Below are positions 8,168 to 16,887 of a stretch of DNA of 64,000 nucleotides, piece by piece (the first letter of the stretch is position 1; the number at the start of each line of letters is the position of its first letter). Position numbers and translations under genes: made by a program. The notes under the pieces are model-generated. The model did not search any database. It saw only the letters and a list, made by a program, of their open reading frames with translations, and was not told the origin of the DNA. The stretch is from Nocardia wallacei (GTDB taxonomy: Bacteria > Actinomycetota > Actinomycetes > Mycobacteriales > Mycobacteriaceae). The stretch covers positions 2,418,001 through 2,482,000 of the forward strand of contig NZ_AP023396.1 in assembly GCF_014466955.1 (NCBI RefSeq). The letters are read 5' to 3'.

Positions 8168-8210
8168 GGTGGGGACGCCCCGCGCGGTCGGGACGGATAC
8201 TCTGGACAGC

Positions 8211-9074
8211 ATGTCTGTCCGTACTCGCCAGCCACTCGTCCCCGGAACCCAGTCGCCGATCCGTGAGGTCCCGCGCTCGATCGAGCGTCCGGAGTACGCG
8301 TGGAAGAAGACCGTCAACGAGGGCCGCGAACCCTGGGTGCAGACACCGGAGACGATCGAGAAGATGCGGCTGGCCGGGAAGCTGGCCGCGCAGGCGCTGC
8401 AGGAGGCCGGTAAGGCGGTCGCGCCGGGCGTCACCACCGACGAACTGGACCGGATCGTGCACGAATACCTGTGCGACCACGGCGCCTATCCCTCGACGCT
8501 GGGCTACAAGGGTTTCCCGAAGTCGTGCTGCACCTCTCTGAACGAGGTGATCTGCCACGGCATCCCGGATTCGACGGTGATCGAGGACGGCGACATCGTC
8601 AATATCGACGTCACGGCCTACATCGACGGCGTGCACGGCGACACCAACGCCACCTTCCTGGCCGGTGACGTGGACGAGGAGGCGCGGCTGCTGGTCGAGC
8701 GCACCCGGGAGGCCACCATGCGGGCCATCAAGGCGGTGCGGCCGGGCCGGGCGCTGAACGTGATCGGCCGGGTCATCGAGTCCTACGCCAACCGTTTCGG
8801 CTACGGCGTGGTGCGCGACTTCACCGGCCACGGCGTCGGCCCGACCTTCCACAGCGGCCTGGTCATCCTGCACTACGACCAGCCGGCCATCGAATCGGTC
8901 ATCGAGCCGGGCATGACCTTCACGATCGAGCCGATGATCAACCTGGGCGGCATCGACTACGAGATCTGGAACGACGGCTGGACCGTGGTGACCAAGGACC
9001 GCAAGTGGACCGCTCAGTTCGAGCACACCCTGGTCGTGACGGACGAAGGCGCCGAGATCCTCACCCTCCCGTGA
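8211..9074 (+). CDS. map: Type I methionine aminopeptidase (MapB type)
   Basis: A 287-residue enzyme that removes the initiator methionine from nascent proteins. The N-terminal extension (residues 1-45) carries the linker typical of actinobacterial MapB. Metal ligands of the pita-bread fold are visible in [20 protein letters not shown] (the two Asp), FTGHGVG (His), FTIEPM (Glu) and QFEHTL (Glu). I start at the ATG 8211 rather than the GTG 8169 because the protein then matches MapB closely. No Shine-Dalgarno precedes it, and GATACT nine bases upstream suggests a near-leaderless transcript. It overlaps cobQ by four bases. Confidence 0.95.
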   Translation: MSVRTRQPLVPGTQSPIREVPRSIERPEYAWKKTVNEGREPWVQTPETIEKMRLAGKLAAQALQEAGKAVAPGVTTDELDRIVHEYLCDHGAYPSTLGYKGFPKSCCTSLNEVICHGIPDSTVIEDGDIVNIDVTAYIDGVHGDTNATFLAGDVDEEARLLVERTREATMRAIKAVRPGRALNVIGRVIESYANRFGYGVVRDFTGHGVGPTFHSGLVILHYDQPAIESVIEPGMTFTIEPMINLGGIDYEIWNDGWTVVTKDRKWTAQFEHTLVVTDEGAEILTLP

Positions 9075-10627
9075 ATGGGGCGCTGCTGGTCGCGGGTACC
9101 ACCTCGGACGCCGGGAAAAGCGTTGTCGTAGCCGGGATCTGCCGCATGCTGGCGCGGCGGGGCGTGCGGGTGGCGCCGTTCAAGGCGCAGAACATGTCGA
9201 ACAACTCGGTGGTGACCCTGGACGGCGGGGAGATCGGCCGGGCGCAGGCGCTGCAGGCGCGGGCGTGCGGGCTGGAGCCGAGCGTACGGTTCAATCCGGT
9301 GCTGTTGAAGCCGGGTAGCGATCGGCGGTCGCAACTGGTCGTGCGCGGCAAGGCGGTCGATACCGTGGGCGCCGCGGACTACTTCCGGCACCGGCAGCGG
9401 CTCAGCGGGGTGGTGGCCGACGAATTGGCCGCGCTGCGAGCCGATTTCGATGTCGTGATCTGCGAAGGGGCGGGATCGCCCGCCGAGATCAACCTGCGCG
9501 CCACCGATCTGGCCAATATGGGCCTGGCTCGCGCGGCGAATCTGCCGGTACTGCTGGTCGGCGACATCGACCGCGGCGGCGTGCTGGCGCATCTGTTCGG
9601 CACCGTCGCGATTCTCGAACCCGAAGACCAGCAACTCATCTCGGGTTTCATCGTGAACAAGTTCCGCGGCGACGTCGAGCTGCTGCGGCCGGGCATAGAC
9701 CAGCTGGCCGCGCTCACCGGGCGTCCGACCCTGGGCGTGCTGCCCTTTGCCGAAGAACTCTGGCTCGACGCCGAGGACTCGCTCGGTACCGTCGCCGACG
9801 CCCCGGTCGGGCGGCCGAATCCGCCGGTCGGGACGCAATGGCTCACCGTCGCCGCGATCCGGTTTCCGCGCATCTCCAACTCCACCGACATCGAGGCCCT
9901 GGCGTGCGAGCCGGGCGTCGCGGTGCGCTGGGTGGGTGACCCCTCCCGCCTCGCCGACGCCGACCTCGTGGTGCTCCCCGGCAGCAAGTCCACGGTGAGC
10001 GACCTGGAATGGTTGCGCCGCACCGGAATAGCCGACGCGCTGGTGGCCCGGGCGCGGGTGGGCGGCCCGATCCTGGGCATCTGCGGCGGCTACCAGATGC
10101 TCGGCCGCCGCATCAGCGACGAGGTGGAATCGGCGGCGGGTGAGGTGCCCGGCCTCGGTCTGCTGGACCTCGAGATCGAATTCGCCGACCCCAAGGTGCT
10201 GCGCCGCACGACCGGATCCGTGTCCGGGAAGGATCGAATCCCCGTGCGCGGCTATGAGATTCACCACGGCCGGGTAAGCCGCACCGGCGACCCCGCGTGG
10301 CTGGAACTCGCCGACGGTAACCCGGAGGGCAGCGCGAGCGGCGCGATCTGGGGCACCCATCTGCACGGCCTGCTGGAATCCGACGAGTTCCGCCGCTCCT
10401 GGTTACGCACGGTCGCCGAGCGCGCCGGTCGAGCGGGTTTCGTTGTCGCGCAGGATGTCTCGGTGGCCGACGTGCGCACCGCGCAGCTCGACCTGCTGGC
10501 CGATCTGATCGAGAAACATCTCGACCTCGACCACCTCGAGCGCCTCCTCACCACCGGCGCGCCGCCCGGCCTGCCGACGCTGACCGTCAGCGGCCGGACC
10601 GAACGCCGCAGCGCGGCACCGCCGTAG
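9071..10627 (+). CDS. cobQ: Cobyric acid synthase
   Basis: A 518-residue glutamine-dependent amidotransferase that amidates four carboxylates of adenosylcobyrinic acid a,c-diamide. The N-terminal domain has the P-loop-like GTTSDAGKS and the CobQ signature [11 protein letters not shown]. The C-terminal class I glutaminase-type domain has the nucleophile in [11 protein letters not shown] and the catalytic His in GTHLHGLLE. The GTG start overlaps the map stop (GTGA). It belongs to the cobalamin genes scattered through the left half of the window. Length is normal. Confidence 0.95.
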   Translation: MNGALLVAGTTSDAGKSVVVAGICRMLARRGVRVAPFKAQNMSNNSVVTLDGGEIGRAQALQARACGLEPSVRFNPVLLKPGSDRRSQLVVRGKAVDTVGAADYFRHRQRLSGVVADELAALRADFDVVICEGAGSPAEINLRATDLANMGLARAANLPVLLVGDIDRGGVLAHLFGTVAILEPEDQQLISGFIVNKFRGDVELLRPGIDQLAALTGRPTLGVLPFAEELWLDAEDSLGTVADAPVGRPNPPVGTQWLTVAAIRFPRISNSTDIEALACEPGVAVRWVGDPSRLADADLVVLPGSKSTVSDLEWLRRTGIADALVARARVGGPILGICGGYQMLGRRISDEVESAAGEVPGLGLLDLEIEFADPKVLRRTTGSVSGKDRIPVRGYEIHHGRVSRTGDPAWLELADGNPEGSASGAIWGTHLHGLLESDEFRRSWLRTVAERAGRAGFVVAQDVSVADVRTAQLDLLADLIEKHLDLDHLERLLTTGAPPGLPTLTVSGRTERRSAAPP

Positions 10628-10726
10628 TGGCACGACCGACCAGTGCGTCGACGCGCCGATCGCCATGCCGAAGGGTGGTCAGCAACACGCGGTCGGGAGC
10701 CGCGACGACGTGTAGCGTGAGTCGGC

Positions 10727-11287
10727 ATGGAAACTCGGCGGATCGCGGTCGGGGACCGCGCGTGGACCGTGCGAGTCGGTGGACCGCAATCACGGCACAC
10801 CGTACTGCTGCTGCCCGACGCGGGTGACCCGGTCGACGTGTACGACCGGGTGTGCGCCCGCCTGCACACCTCCGACCTGCGTACGATCGCGGTGGAAACC
10901 CTCGACGACCTGGACCAGACCGGGGTCTACGCCATCCTCGACGACCTCGGGGTGCCGTGGACGAACCTGGTCGGCGCCGGGGCGGGCGCCGACCTCGCGT
11001 GGCAACTCAGCGCCCGCGGCTTCGGCCGGTTCATCGGACTCGTCGTCGCCGGTCGGGCGCACCCGGCCGTACCTGCCGCCGGGGGCGCGACCGATGCCGC
11101 CTGCCCGGCCGTGGAACTACCCACCACCGTGATCGCTACCAAGGACCTGCCGCGCTCGGCCGCCGACGCCAGCGGACGGTTCGTGTTCGGCGAGTTCCGC
11201 GTCACCCAGGTGGACGTCGCGCACGTCGCCACCGAGGCCGATCAGGAACTGGCGACGGAGATCGTGCTGCGCAGCGGCCTGTGGTGA
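10727..11287 (+). CDS. Small alpha/beta-hydrolase-like protein
   Basis: A 186-residue protein. HTVLLLPDAGDPVDVYDRV resembles the first strands of an alpha/beta hydrolase, and NLVGAGAGADLAWQLSARGF occupies the nucleophile elbow. The elbow has no Ser (GAGAG instead of GxSxG) and the protein is short for the fold, so I doubt hydrolase activity. The ATG follows TAGCGT by eight bases, so it is probably leaderless. Its stop is three bases from that of a convergent, complete alpha/beta hydrolase gene. Confidence 0.6.
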   Translation: METRRIAVGDRAWTVRVGGPQSRHTVLLLPDAGDPVDVYDRVCARLHTSDLRTIAVETLDDLDQTGVYAILDDLGVPWTNLVGAGAGADLAWQLSARGFGRFIGLVVAGRAHPAVPAAGGATDAACPAVELPTTVIATKDLPRSAADASGRFVFGEFRVTQVDVAHVATEADQELATEIVLRSGLW

Positions 11288-11290
11288 GCT

Positions 11291-12316
11291 TCAGCCCTTC
11301 GAGGTGAACTCGGCCAGCCACGCCAGCCAGGCGTCGAGCTCTTCGAACGCGGTCGCGCGCACCGGCTCCGAGGACAGGAACACGTCGTGGCGGGCGCCCT
11401 CGATCGGCACCACGTTGGTCCGCACGCCCAGGCAACCGGACCAGCGCTGGATCTGACGCACGTCGAGGACGGTGTCGGCGACATCGGCCGCCGGGCCGTA
11501 CTCGCGCATGAACTTCGTCACCTTGGACCGCAGCACCAGCGCCGGCACCCCGACGTCGAGTCCGCGCTGCAGCCGCGCGTGCCCCTGCCGGATCGCGCGC
11601 AGCCAGCCGAAGTGCACGGGAAAGCCCGTCAGCGGCTTCCAATCCAGGTCGTAATCCCACTCGCCGGACACGCTGCGATGCAGGCTGTCGCCGTAGGTGC
11701 TCAGCTCGGCGCCGGGCATCCGCGCCATGGCCCGCACCCGGCCGAGGCCGTTGATCACCGCCGTGCCGATCGTGCGGTAGTAGGCCGGGCCCTGCAGGTC
11801 GAACCACGGACTGTTCAGCACCAGCCCGGTGATGCCCTGCGCGGCAACGCCTTTCGAGCGCTCGAGCCGGTCCAGCCAGAGCGGCAGCACCAGGCCCCCG
11901 GTGGAGTGCGCCATCAGCAGCACCGGCAGCCCGGTCTCCGCGCGCACGATGCGCAGCGCCTCGTCCAGTTCGGCGTCGTAGAGCGACAGGTCGCTGACGT
12001 AGTGCGCGGTCTGCCCCGGCCGCCGGGACCGGCCGCACTTGCGCAGATCCAGCGCGTAGAAGCGAAAGCCCTGCGCGGCCATGTGCTCGGCCAGATGCTT
12101 CTGGAAGAAGTAGTCGGTGAAGCCGTGCACGTACAGCACGGTTCCGGTGGCGTCGGCGCGGGCGCCGGCGGTATAGCGCACCAGCGTGGCCTCGACGGTG
12201 CCCTCGCCGTCCGGGTCGGCGCCCAGTGGGATGGTCAGTTGCTCGTATTCCTCGCCCAGCACATCGGGTTGCCAGGACGCGGCACGGGTGGGTGCAACGG
12301 GCGTCTCGTTCGTCAC
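11291..12316 (-). CDS. Alpha/beta hydrolase (serine aminopeptidase S33 / lysophospholipase type)
   Basis: A 341-residue cytosolic hydrolase. The oxyanion region is VLYVHGFTDYFF, the nucleophile elbow is LMAHSTGGLV and the terminal catalytic His is in IEGARHDVFLS. These fit the monoacylglycerol-lipase-like group, and the counterpart in M. tuberculosis is probably Rv2854. I chose the GTG at 12316, since the 18 residues added by the GTG at 12370 look unlike the family; both have poor ribosome-binding sites. The substrate is unknown. It is divergent from mqo. Confidence 0.82.
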   Translation of the reverse strand: MTNETPVAPTRAASWQPDVLGEEYEQLTIPLGADPDGEGTVEATLVRYTAGARADATGTVLYVHGFTDYFFQKHLAEHMAAQGFRFYALDLRKCGRSRRPGQTAHYVSDLSLYDAELDEALRIVRAETGLPVLLMAHSTGGLVLPLWLDRLERSKGVAAQGITGLVLNSPWFDLQGPAYYRTIGTAVINGLGRVRAMARMPGAELSTYGDSLHRSVSGEWDYDLDWKPLTGFPVHFGWLRAIRQGHARLQRGLDVGVPALVLRSKVTKFMREYGPAADVADTVLDVRQIQRWSGCLGVRTNVVPIEGARHDVFLSSEPVRATAFEELDAWLAWLAEFTSKG

Positions 12317-12493
12317 AGCTCCACGATATTCGACCCGCTCATCGATGGCGGAGGGAGGGAAGTCGGTCACATCCTGTGTTGGCGTATTCAGGAACGGGCA
12401 TGGTGAGGGGCAGAATCAGGTTGAAGTGAACGGCGGGTAACCTTCCCGCTGAAGTTGCTGACCCGCTCGCAGGACAAGGAAGTCGATCTACCC

Positions 12494-14029
12494 GTGCCGA
12501 ACGCTGCGATGACTGAAAAGACCGATGTAGTCCTCATCGGTGCCGGCATCATGAGTGCCACCCTCGGGGCGCTGCTACGTCAGTTGCAGCCCGATTGGTC
12601 GATCACCATGTTCGAGCGGACCGATGCCGCGGCCCCGGAGAGCAGTGACCCGTGGAACAACGCGGGCACCGGCCATTCGGCGCTGTGCGAGCTGAACTAC
12701 AGCCCGCAACAGCCCGACGGTTCGGTCGACGTGTCCAAGGCCGTGGACATCAACGAGCGGTTCCAGGTATCGCGGCAGTTCTGGGCGCACGCGGTGGAGA
12801 CCGGGGTGCTGGGCGACCCGTCGGAGTTCATCAACCCGATCGCGCACGTCAGCTTCGTGCACGGCGCCGACAACGTCGACTACCTGCGCAGGCGGTACGA
12901 GGCGCTGGCGCGGCACCCGCTGTTCGAGGGCATGGAGTACATCGATACGCCCGACGAGTTCGCGCGGCGGCTGCCGCTGATGGCCAAGGGCCGCGACTAC
13001 TCCGACCCGATCGCGCTGAACTGGAGCGACCGCGGCACCGACATCGACTTCGGCTCGCTGACCAAGCAGCTGCTGGCCTACCTCGGCGGGAGCGGCGTCG
13101 AGATCGCGTTCGGCAGCCAGGTGCGCAACCTCGACAAGCAGTCCGACGGCAGCTGGAACGTCCGGGTCCGCAACACCCGCACCGGCGGAAACCGCACGGT
13201 GAACGCGAAATTCGTCTTCGTCGGCGCGGGCGGGTACGCGCTGCCGCTGCTGCAGAAGTCGGGCATCTCCGAGATCAAGGGCTTCGCCGGGTTCCCGGTC
13301 AGCGGCCAGTTCCTGCGCTGTACCAACCCGGCGCTGATCGAGCAGCACAACGCCAAGGTGTACGGCAAGGCCGCGGTGGGCGCGCCGCCGATGTCGGTGC
13401 CGCACTTGGATACTCGCGTGATCCGGGGCAACGCCGGGCTGCTGTTCGGCCCCTATGCCGGCTGGACGCCGAAGTTCCTCAAGGACGGCAAGCTCACCGA
13501 CCTGTTCAAGTCGGTGCGCGCGGGCAATGTCACGCCCATGCTGGGCGTCGCCGCCACCGAGCTGGGCCTGGTCAAGTACCTGGTCAGCGAGCTGCTCAAG
13601 TCTCCGGCGGGCAAGGTGAACACGATGGAGGAGTTCATCCCGCGCGCCGACGGCCACGACTGGGAGCTGATCACCGCCGGTCAGCGCGTGCAGATCATCC
13701 GCCGCAAGGGCATCGGCGGCGTGCTCGAGCTGGGCACCGCCGTGATCGCCGCGGCCGACGGTTCGGTCGCCGGCCTGCTCGGAGCCTCGCCGGGCGCCTC
13801 CACGTGCGTCAGCGCCATGCTCGACGTGCTGCAGCGGTGCTTCCCGGCCGAGTACGAGCAGTGGACGCCGAGGCTGAAGGAGATGGTGCCCTCGCTGGGC
13901 ATCAAGCTTTCGGAGAATCAGGGCCTGTACCGCGAGGTGTGGGATTGGTCGACCAAGGCGCTGCGGCTGGAACGGCCGGAATCCACGGGCGGCAACACGC
14001 CGGTACCGGCCGGGGTCGCGCGGAACTGA
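12494..14029 (+). CDS. mqo: Malate:quinone oxidoreductase
   Basis: A 511-residue FAD-dependent membrane-associated enzyme that oxidises malate to oxaloacetate and passes electrons to the quinone pool, in place of or beside NAD-malate dehydrogenase. [18 protein letters not shown] is the FAD site, [17 protein letters not shown] is the Mqo signature, and the C-terminal half has [18 protein letters not shown]. The GTG start is preceded by AAGGAAG at slightly long spacing; an ATG at 12509 has none. A GNAT gene follows at 21 bases, as in mycobacteria. Confidence 0.95.
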   Translation: MPNAAMTEKTDVVLIGAGIMSATLGALLRQLQPDWSITMFERTDAAAPESSDPWNNAGTGHSALCELNYSPQQPDGSVDVSKAVDINERFQVSRQFWAHAVETGVLGDPSEFINPIAHVSFVHGADNVDYLRRRYEALARHPLFEGMEYIDTPDEFARRLPLMAKGRDYSDPIALNWSDRGTDIDFGSLTKQLLAYLGGSGVEIAFGSQVRNLDKQSDGSWNVRVRNTRTGGNRTVNAKFVFVGAGGYALPLLQKSGISEIKGFAGFPVSGQFLRCTNPALIEQHNAKVYGKAAVGAPPMSVPHLDTRVIRGNAGLLFGPYAGWTPKFLKDGKLTDLFKSVRAGNVTPMLGVAATELGLVKYLVSELLKSPAGKVNTMEEFIPRADGHDWELITAGQRVQIIRRKGIGGVLELGTAVIAAADGSVAGLLGASPGASTCVSAMLDVLQRCFPAEYEQWTPRLKEMVPSLGIKLSENQGLYREVWDWSTKALRLERPESTGGNTPVPAGVARN

Positions 14030-14050
14030 ACTATGTGATAGCAAGACGCG

Positions 14051-14500
14051 ATGATGTCAACGGTTGCTCTGAAACGGTCGTGGGCCGCGGATCTCGACAC
14101 CGCGACCCTCTACAAGCTGTTGCAGCTTCGCGTCGCGGTCTTCGTGGTCGAGCAGAAGTGCGCGTACCCGGAGCTGGACGGTCTCGACCTGCTGCCGGAG
14201 ACGCGGCACCTCTGGCTCGACGACGAGGGTGAGATCATCAGCACCCTGCGGTTGCTCGAGGAGCACAAGGACGGCGTGAAGTCGTTCCGGATCGGCCGGT
14301 TGTGCACCACCCCGCCGGCGCGCGGGCACGGTTACACCACCCGGCTGCTGCAGGCCGCGCTCGCCGAGACCGGTTCGGCCACCGTGCGTTTGAACGCGCA
14401 GACCTACCTGATCGACATGTACACCAAGCACGGGTTCAAGCCCGACGGCGAGGAGTACATCGAGGACGGCATTCCGCACGTGCCGATGCGACGCGGCTGA
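14051..14500 (+). CDS. GNAT-family acetyltransferase (ElaA type)
   Basis: A 149-residue acyl-CoA-dependent acetyltransferase. KLLQLRVAVFVVEQKCAYPELDGLD is the ElaA-type N-terminal block and RIGRLCTTPPARGHGYTTRL is the acetyl-CoA pyrophosphate loop. The target is unknown. Two adjacent ATGs (14051, 14054) are possible starts. It follows mqo closely and is probably co-transcribed with it. A strong hairpin ends the unit. Confidence 0.87.
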   Translation: MMSTVALKRSWAADLDTATLYKLLQLRVAVFVVEQKCAYPELDGLDLLPETRHLWLDDEGEIISTLRLLEEHKDGVKSFRIGRLCTTPPARGHGYTTRLLQAALAETGSATVRLNAQTYLIDMYTKHGFKPDGEEYIEDGIPHVPMRRG

Positions 14501-14505
14501 TGTGC

Positions 14506-14541
14506 CGAAGTCCCGCAGCCGGTAAGGGCTGCGGGACTTCG
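14506..14541. terminator. Strong bidirectional terminator hairpin
   Basis: GAAGTCCCGCAGCC (14507-14520) pairs perfectly with GGCTGCGGGACTTC (14527-14540) around GGTAAG, with one more C-G pair outside. A short T-run follows on the plus strand (CCTTT). It sits between two convergent genes and can serve both. Confidence 0.85.
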
Positions 14542-14554
14542 CCTTTCGAAGGGC

Positions 14555-15175
14555 TCAGGCCGCGGTGACGGCGAAGAAGGCGCGGGTGTGGGCCGGTCGT
14601 TCGATCTCGTCGACCACCGCGCGGGCGAAGTCCGGATAGGTGATGCGCAGGTCGAAATCGGCCGGGGTGACGCGGTAACGGCCGACCGGGTCGCCGGTGT
14701 GGTCGAAGTCGCCGGACGGGGCCACGACCGTCCAATCGATCGTGGTGTCCGCCGAGCGCAGGACATCGGTGCCCGCGCCGTGGCCGAGGATGAACGGTCG
14801 GTGCTCGGCCGGGAATTCGATGGAGTCGCGCAGGAGTACACCGTCGGCGTTGGGGAAGCTGGTGGCCAGGCCGATCGCGACGAGCCGGGGGACGCCCGCG
14901 GTGGTGAGTCCGGTGAGCAGGGCACGGGCGGCGGCGGGGAAGAACTCGGCCGCGGGGATGTCCAGCGTCGCGGCGGCATGTACCGCGACGTCGTGGCCCG
15001 CGGCCAGTTCCGCGATCCGCGCGGCGTCGGTGACGTCGCCGGTCGCGGCGTCGAGGTCCGCGTGCTCGGACGCGTCGCGCACCACGCGCGTCACCGTGTG
15101 GCCGCGGGACTGCGCCTCCGCCGCGATGGTGCGGCCCGCTCGGCCGCCTGCTCCGAAAACGATGATTTTCGCCAT
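14555..15175 (-). CDS. NAD(P)-binding oxidoreductase (NmrA/YtfG-like, atypical SDR)
   Basis: A 206-residue single-domain Rossmann protein: KIIVFGAGGRAGRTIAAEA at the N-terminus binds the dinucleotide, followed by LDAATGDVTDAARIAEL and VAVHAAATLD. The usual SDR YxxxK pair is not obvious, as in the NmrA-like/YtfG group, so it may be a quinone reductase or a redox sensor. The ATG at 15175 gives a compact protein, while longer frames have junk N-termini. It is divergent from an HxlR regulator with a shared palindrome, a common arrangement for redox-stress pairs. Confidence 0.8.
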   Translation of the reverse strand: MAKIIVFGAGGRAGRTIAAEAQSRGHTVTRVVRDASEHADLDAATGDVTDAARIAELAAGHDVAVHAAATLDIPAAEFFPAAARALLTGLTTAGVPRLVAIGLATSFPNADGVLLRDSIEFPAEHRPFILGHGAGTDVLRSADTTIDWTVVAPSGDFDHTGDPVGRYRVTPADFDLRITYPDFARAVVDEIERPAHTRAFFAVTAA

Positions 15176-15188
15176 GTCCGGGACGGTA

Positions 15189-15208
15189 GCGGCGACCATG
15201 GTTACCGC
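15189..15208. promoter_or_regulatory. Palindrome between the oxidoreductase and hxlR genes, candidate HxlR operator
   Basis: The perfect 8-bp core ACCATGGT is flanked by GCGG and CCGC, which pair with each other across two mismatched bases on each side. It lies in the 65-base divergent region and is suited to control both genes. Confidence 0.5.
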
Positions 15209-15240
15209 CGGGATACCTCGCGCCTGGCTAGGCTGGGACG

Positions 15241-15606
15241 ATGCGATCGCTACAGCCGCAGATGTTCGATGAACTGTGCCCGTCGGTCCTGTCGCCCGTC
15301 CGCATCGGGGACAAGTGGGGCGCACTGATCGTGGCGTGCCTCGCCGACGGCCCCCGTCGCTACTCCGAATTGCGAATCCCCTTGGCGCGCATCACGCCCA
15401 AGGTCATGACCCAGTCGCTGCGGACCCTCGAACGCCTCGGCCTGGTCACCCGGACCGTCGCGGGCCGCCAGGTCACCTACGAGCTCACCGCGCTCGGTTA
15501 CAGCATGCTCGAGCCGCTACAGGCCATCTGCGCGTGGGCGGCCGAGCATTGGGACGAACTGGTCGATGCCGTGGACCCGGACGAGGAGTCGGCGCTGGGC
15601 GCCTGA
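15241..15606 (+). CDS. HxlR-family winged-helix regulator
   Basis: A 121-residue regulator. CPSVLSPVRIGDKWGALIV is the HxlR start, with the N-terminal Cys (C13) often used for redox or electrophile sensing, and RYSELRIPLARITPKVMTQS is the recognition-helix region. The ATG lies six bases after TAGGCT, consistent with a leaderless mRNA. The divergent NAD(P)-binding oxidoreductase is the probable target. Confidence 0.88.
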   Translation: MRSLQPQMFDELCPSVLSPVRIGDKWGALIVACLADGPRRYSELRIPLARITPKVMTQSLRTLERLGLVTRTVAGRQVTYELTALGYSMLEPLQAICAWAAEHWDELVDAVDPDEESALGA

Positions 15607-15616
15607 GCGGCGTGGA

Positions 15617-16405
15617 TCAGAACCTTTGCCGCGCTTGCTGATCCGGGGCGCTCTCGGCCGTTTCCTCCCGGCGCAGGTCGCGGACGAGCAGGGTGGCGCC
15701 CGCGACCGCGCCGGGCATGAGGAACACCGCTACGAACGGGATGAGGAAGACCGCCGCCAGTGGAATGCCGAAGCCCCACACCAGCATTCGGCGGGTGCGC
15801 AGGAGGTTCAGCTGGTCGCGGAGTTCGACGCCGCGGCGGGCCAGCGCTACCGAGGTCAGTTCCTGGGCCAGGAACCACCCGGTGACGCAGACGCCCAGGA
15901 CGGGCACCACGGTCTGGCCGACCACCGGCAGGAATCCCGCCGCGAACAGCAGCACACCCCAGCAGGCGGCGCGCACGACTATTCGGAGCCCGTCGCGCAC
16001 CGAGATCCACAGTTCGCGCAGGAACGGCAGCCCGGATTCCGGCGCGGCGCCCTCCGGCGACCGCGACCGGTCGACCTGCTCGGACAGTGCCTCGTAGAAC
16101 GGCTGCCCGATCACCAGCGTCACCGCGGTGAAGGTGACCACCGACAGCAGCAGCCCGAGCGCCACCAGCAACACGGCGAGGAATCCCCGCAGCAACCCCG
16201 GCCACGGCGACGCCCAGGAGTCGGCGAACGGCGTGGCCCGATCGACGATGTCGCCCGCGAAGACCACCAGCGTGACCAGCGCCGCCAGGTACAGCACCAG
16301 CGAGATCAGCCCGGGAATCAAACCGAGCCCGAGCGCCCGCCGATGCGCGCCCACCCACCGCTGCCCGCGCAGCAGATACCCGAACCCGTTCGCCAGATCA
16401 CGCAC
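15617..16405 (-). CDS. EI24-domain (CysZ-like) integral membrane protein
   Basis: A 262-residue membrane protein with four to six hydrophobic segments. The opening VRDLANGFGYLLRGQRWV, followed by HRRALGLGLIPGLISLVLY, is the CysZ/EI24 signature. In E. coli the family member CysZ takes up sulfate; a role here is unproven. The GTG at 16405 lies six bases after TACGCT on the minus strand, which decides the start over a longer frame beginning at 16498. It is convergent with hxlR, and its promoter side faces the chelatase gene. Confidence 0.82.
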   Translation of the reverse strand: MRDLANGFGYLLRGQRWVGAHRRALGLGLIPGLISLVLYLAALVTLVVFAGDIVDRATPFADSWASPWPGLLRGFLAVLLVALGLLLSVVTFTAVTLVIGQPFYEALSEQVDRSRSPEGAAPESGLPFLRELWISVRDGLRIVVRAACWGVLLFAAGFLPVVGQTVVPVLGVCVTGWFLAQELTSVALARRGVELRDQLNLLRTRRMLVWGFGIPLAAVFLIPFVAVFLMPGAVAGATLLVRDLRREETAESAPDQQARQRF

Positions 16406-16591
16406 CGCCCCAGCGTAATCGGCCCCCGCACCGCCGTCCGGCACCTGGCCGGTCAGCTCCCGCCTTCGCGGTTCGGCGCTGTCGAAGCCGGTTCGCACTG
16501 CGAACGGCAGGTGGTGCGGAGGTGGATGCGTCGCCCGGGCGCCCTCGCGAACGGCCCTGCCACAGGTGCGTCGTGCTCAGTGGGCCGCGCC

Positions 16592-16691
16592 CGGGCGGAG
16601 TGGGTTGCGCCGGGCTCGGGCGGAGTGGGTTGCGCTGGGCTCGGGCGGAGTGGGTCGCGCTGGGCTCGGGCGGAGTGGGTTGCGCCGGGTT
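16592..16691. repeat. 25-bp tandem repeat, four units
   Basis: Units begin at 16592, 16617, 16642 and 16667 and share CGGGCGGAGTGGGTTGCGC followed by a (C/T)GGG(C/T)T tail. Only a few bases differ between copies (TTGCGCC, TTGCGCT, TCGCGCT). The period is not a multiple of three and the region is intergenic, so this is a minisatellite-like (VNTR) locus. Confidence 0.9.
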
Positions 16692-16783
16692 CGGCTGGGA
16701 TGTGTGGCTGAGCGGGGTGTGTGACTCAGCGGGATGTGCGGCGGTGGGTCGGTGGTGCGTGGAGATGCGGCGGGTCGGTCGGT

Positions 16784-16806
16784 GGGGCGGGGTCGGGGCG
16801 GTTGGG
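16784..16806 (+). other. G-quadruplex motif upstream of the chelatase gene
   Basis: Four G-tracts (GGGG, GGGG, GGGG, GGG) are separated by loops of 1, 2 and 5 bases on the coding strand, about 80 bases before the chelatase GTG. The pattern satisfies the canonical G3+N1-7 rule. Confidence 0.5.
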
Positions 16807-16887
16807 TTGCGAAGGGTTGTGTGGGTGCGATTGTTCACAGGAGGGGGCTCGGGGGTGGGGTGAGGTGGCGGGCCTAGAGTTGGGGCC

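Larger units (their letters stand above)
16406..16887. other. Divergent intergenic region with 25-bp repeats and G-rich promoter
   Basis: These 482 bases separate the EI24 and chelatase genes. They contain a tandem repeat (16592-16691), a G/T-rich stretch with a quadruplex motif (16784-16806) and the chelatase -10 hexamer TAGAGT (16875-16880). I see no credible gene; the open frames through the repeats are low-complexity. Confidence 0.6.

Noticed and set aside
14302..14568. Small plus-strand frame across the GNAT terminator
   Set aside because: It lies out of frame inside the acetyltransferase gene and reads through the hairpin. No ribosome-binding site or similarity supports it.
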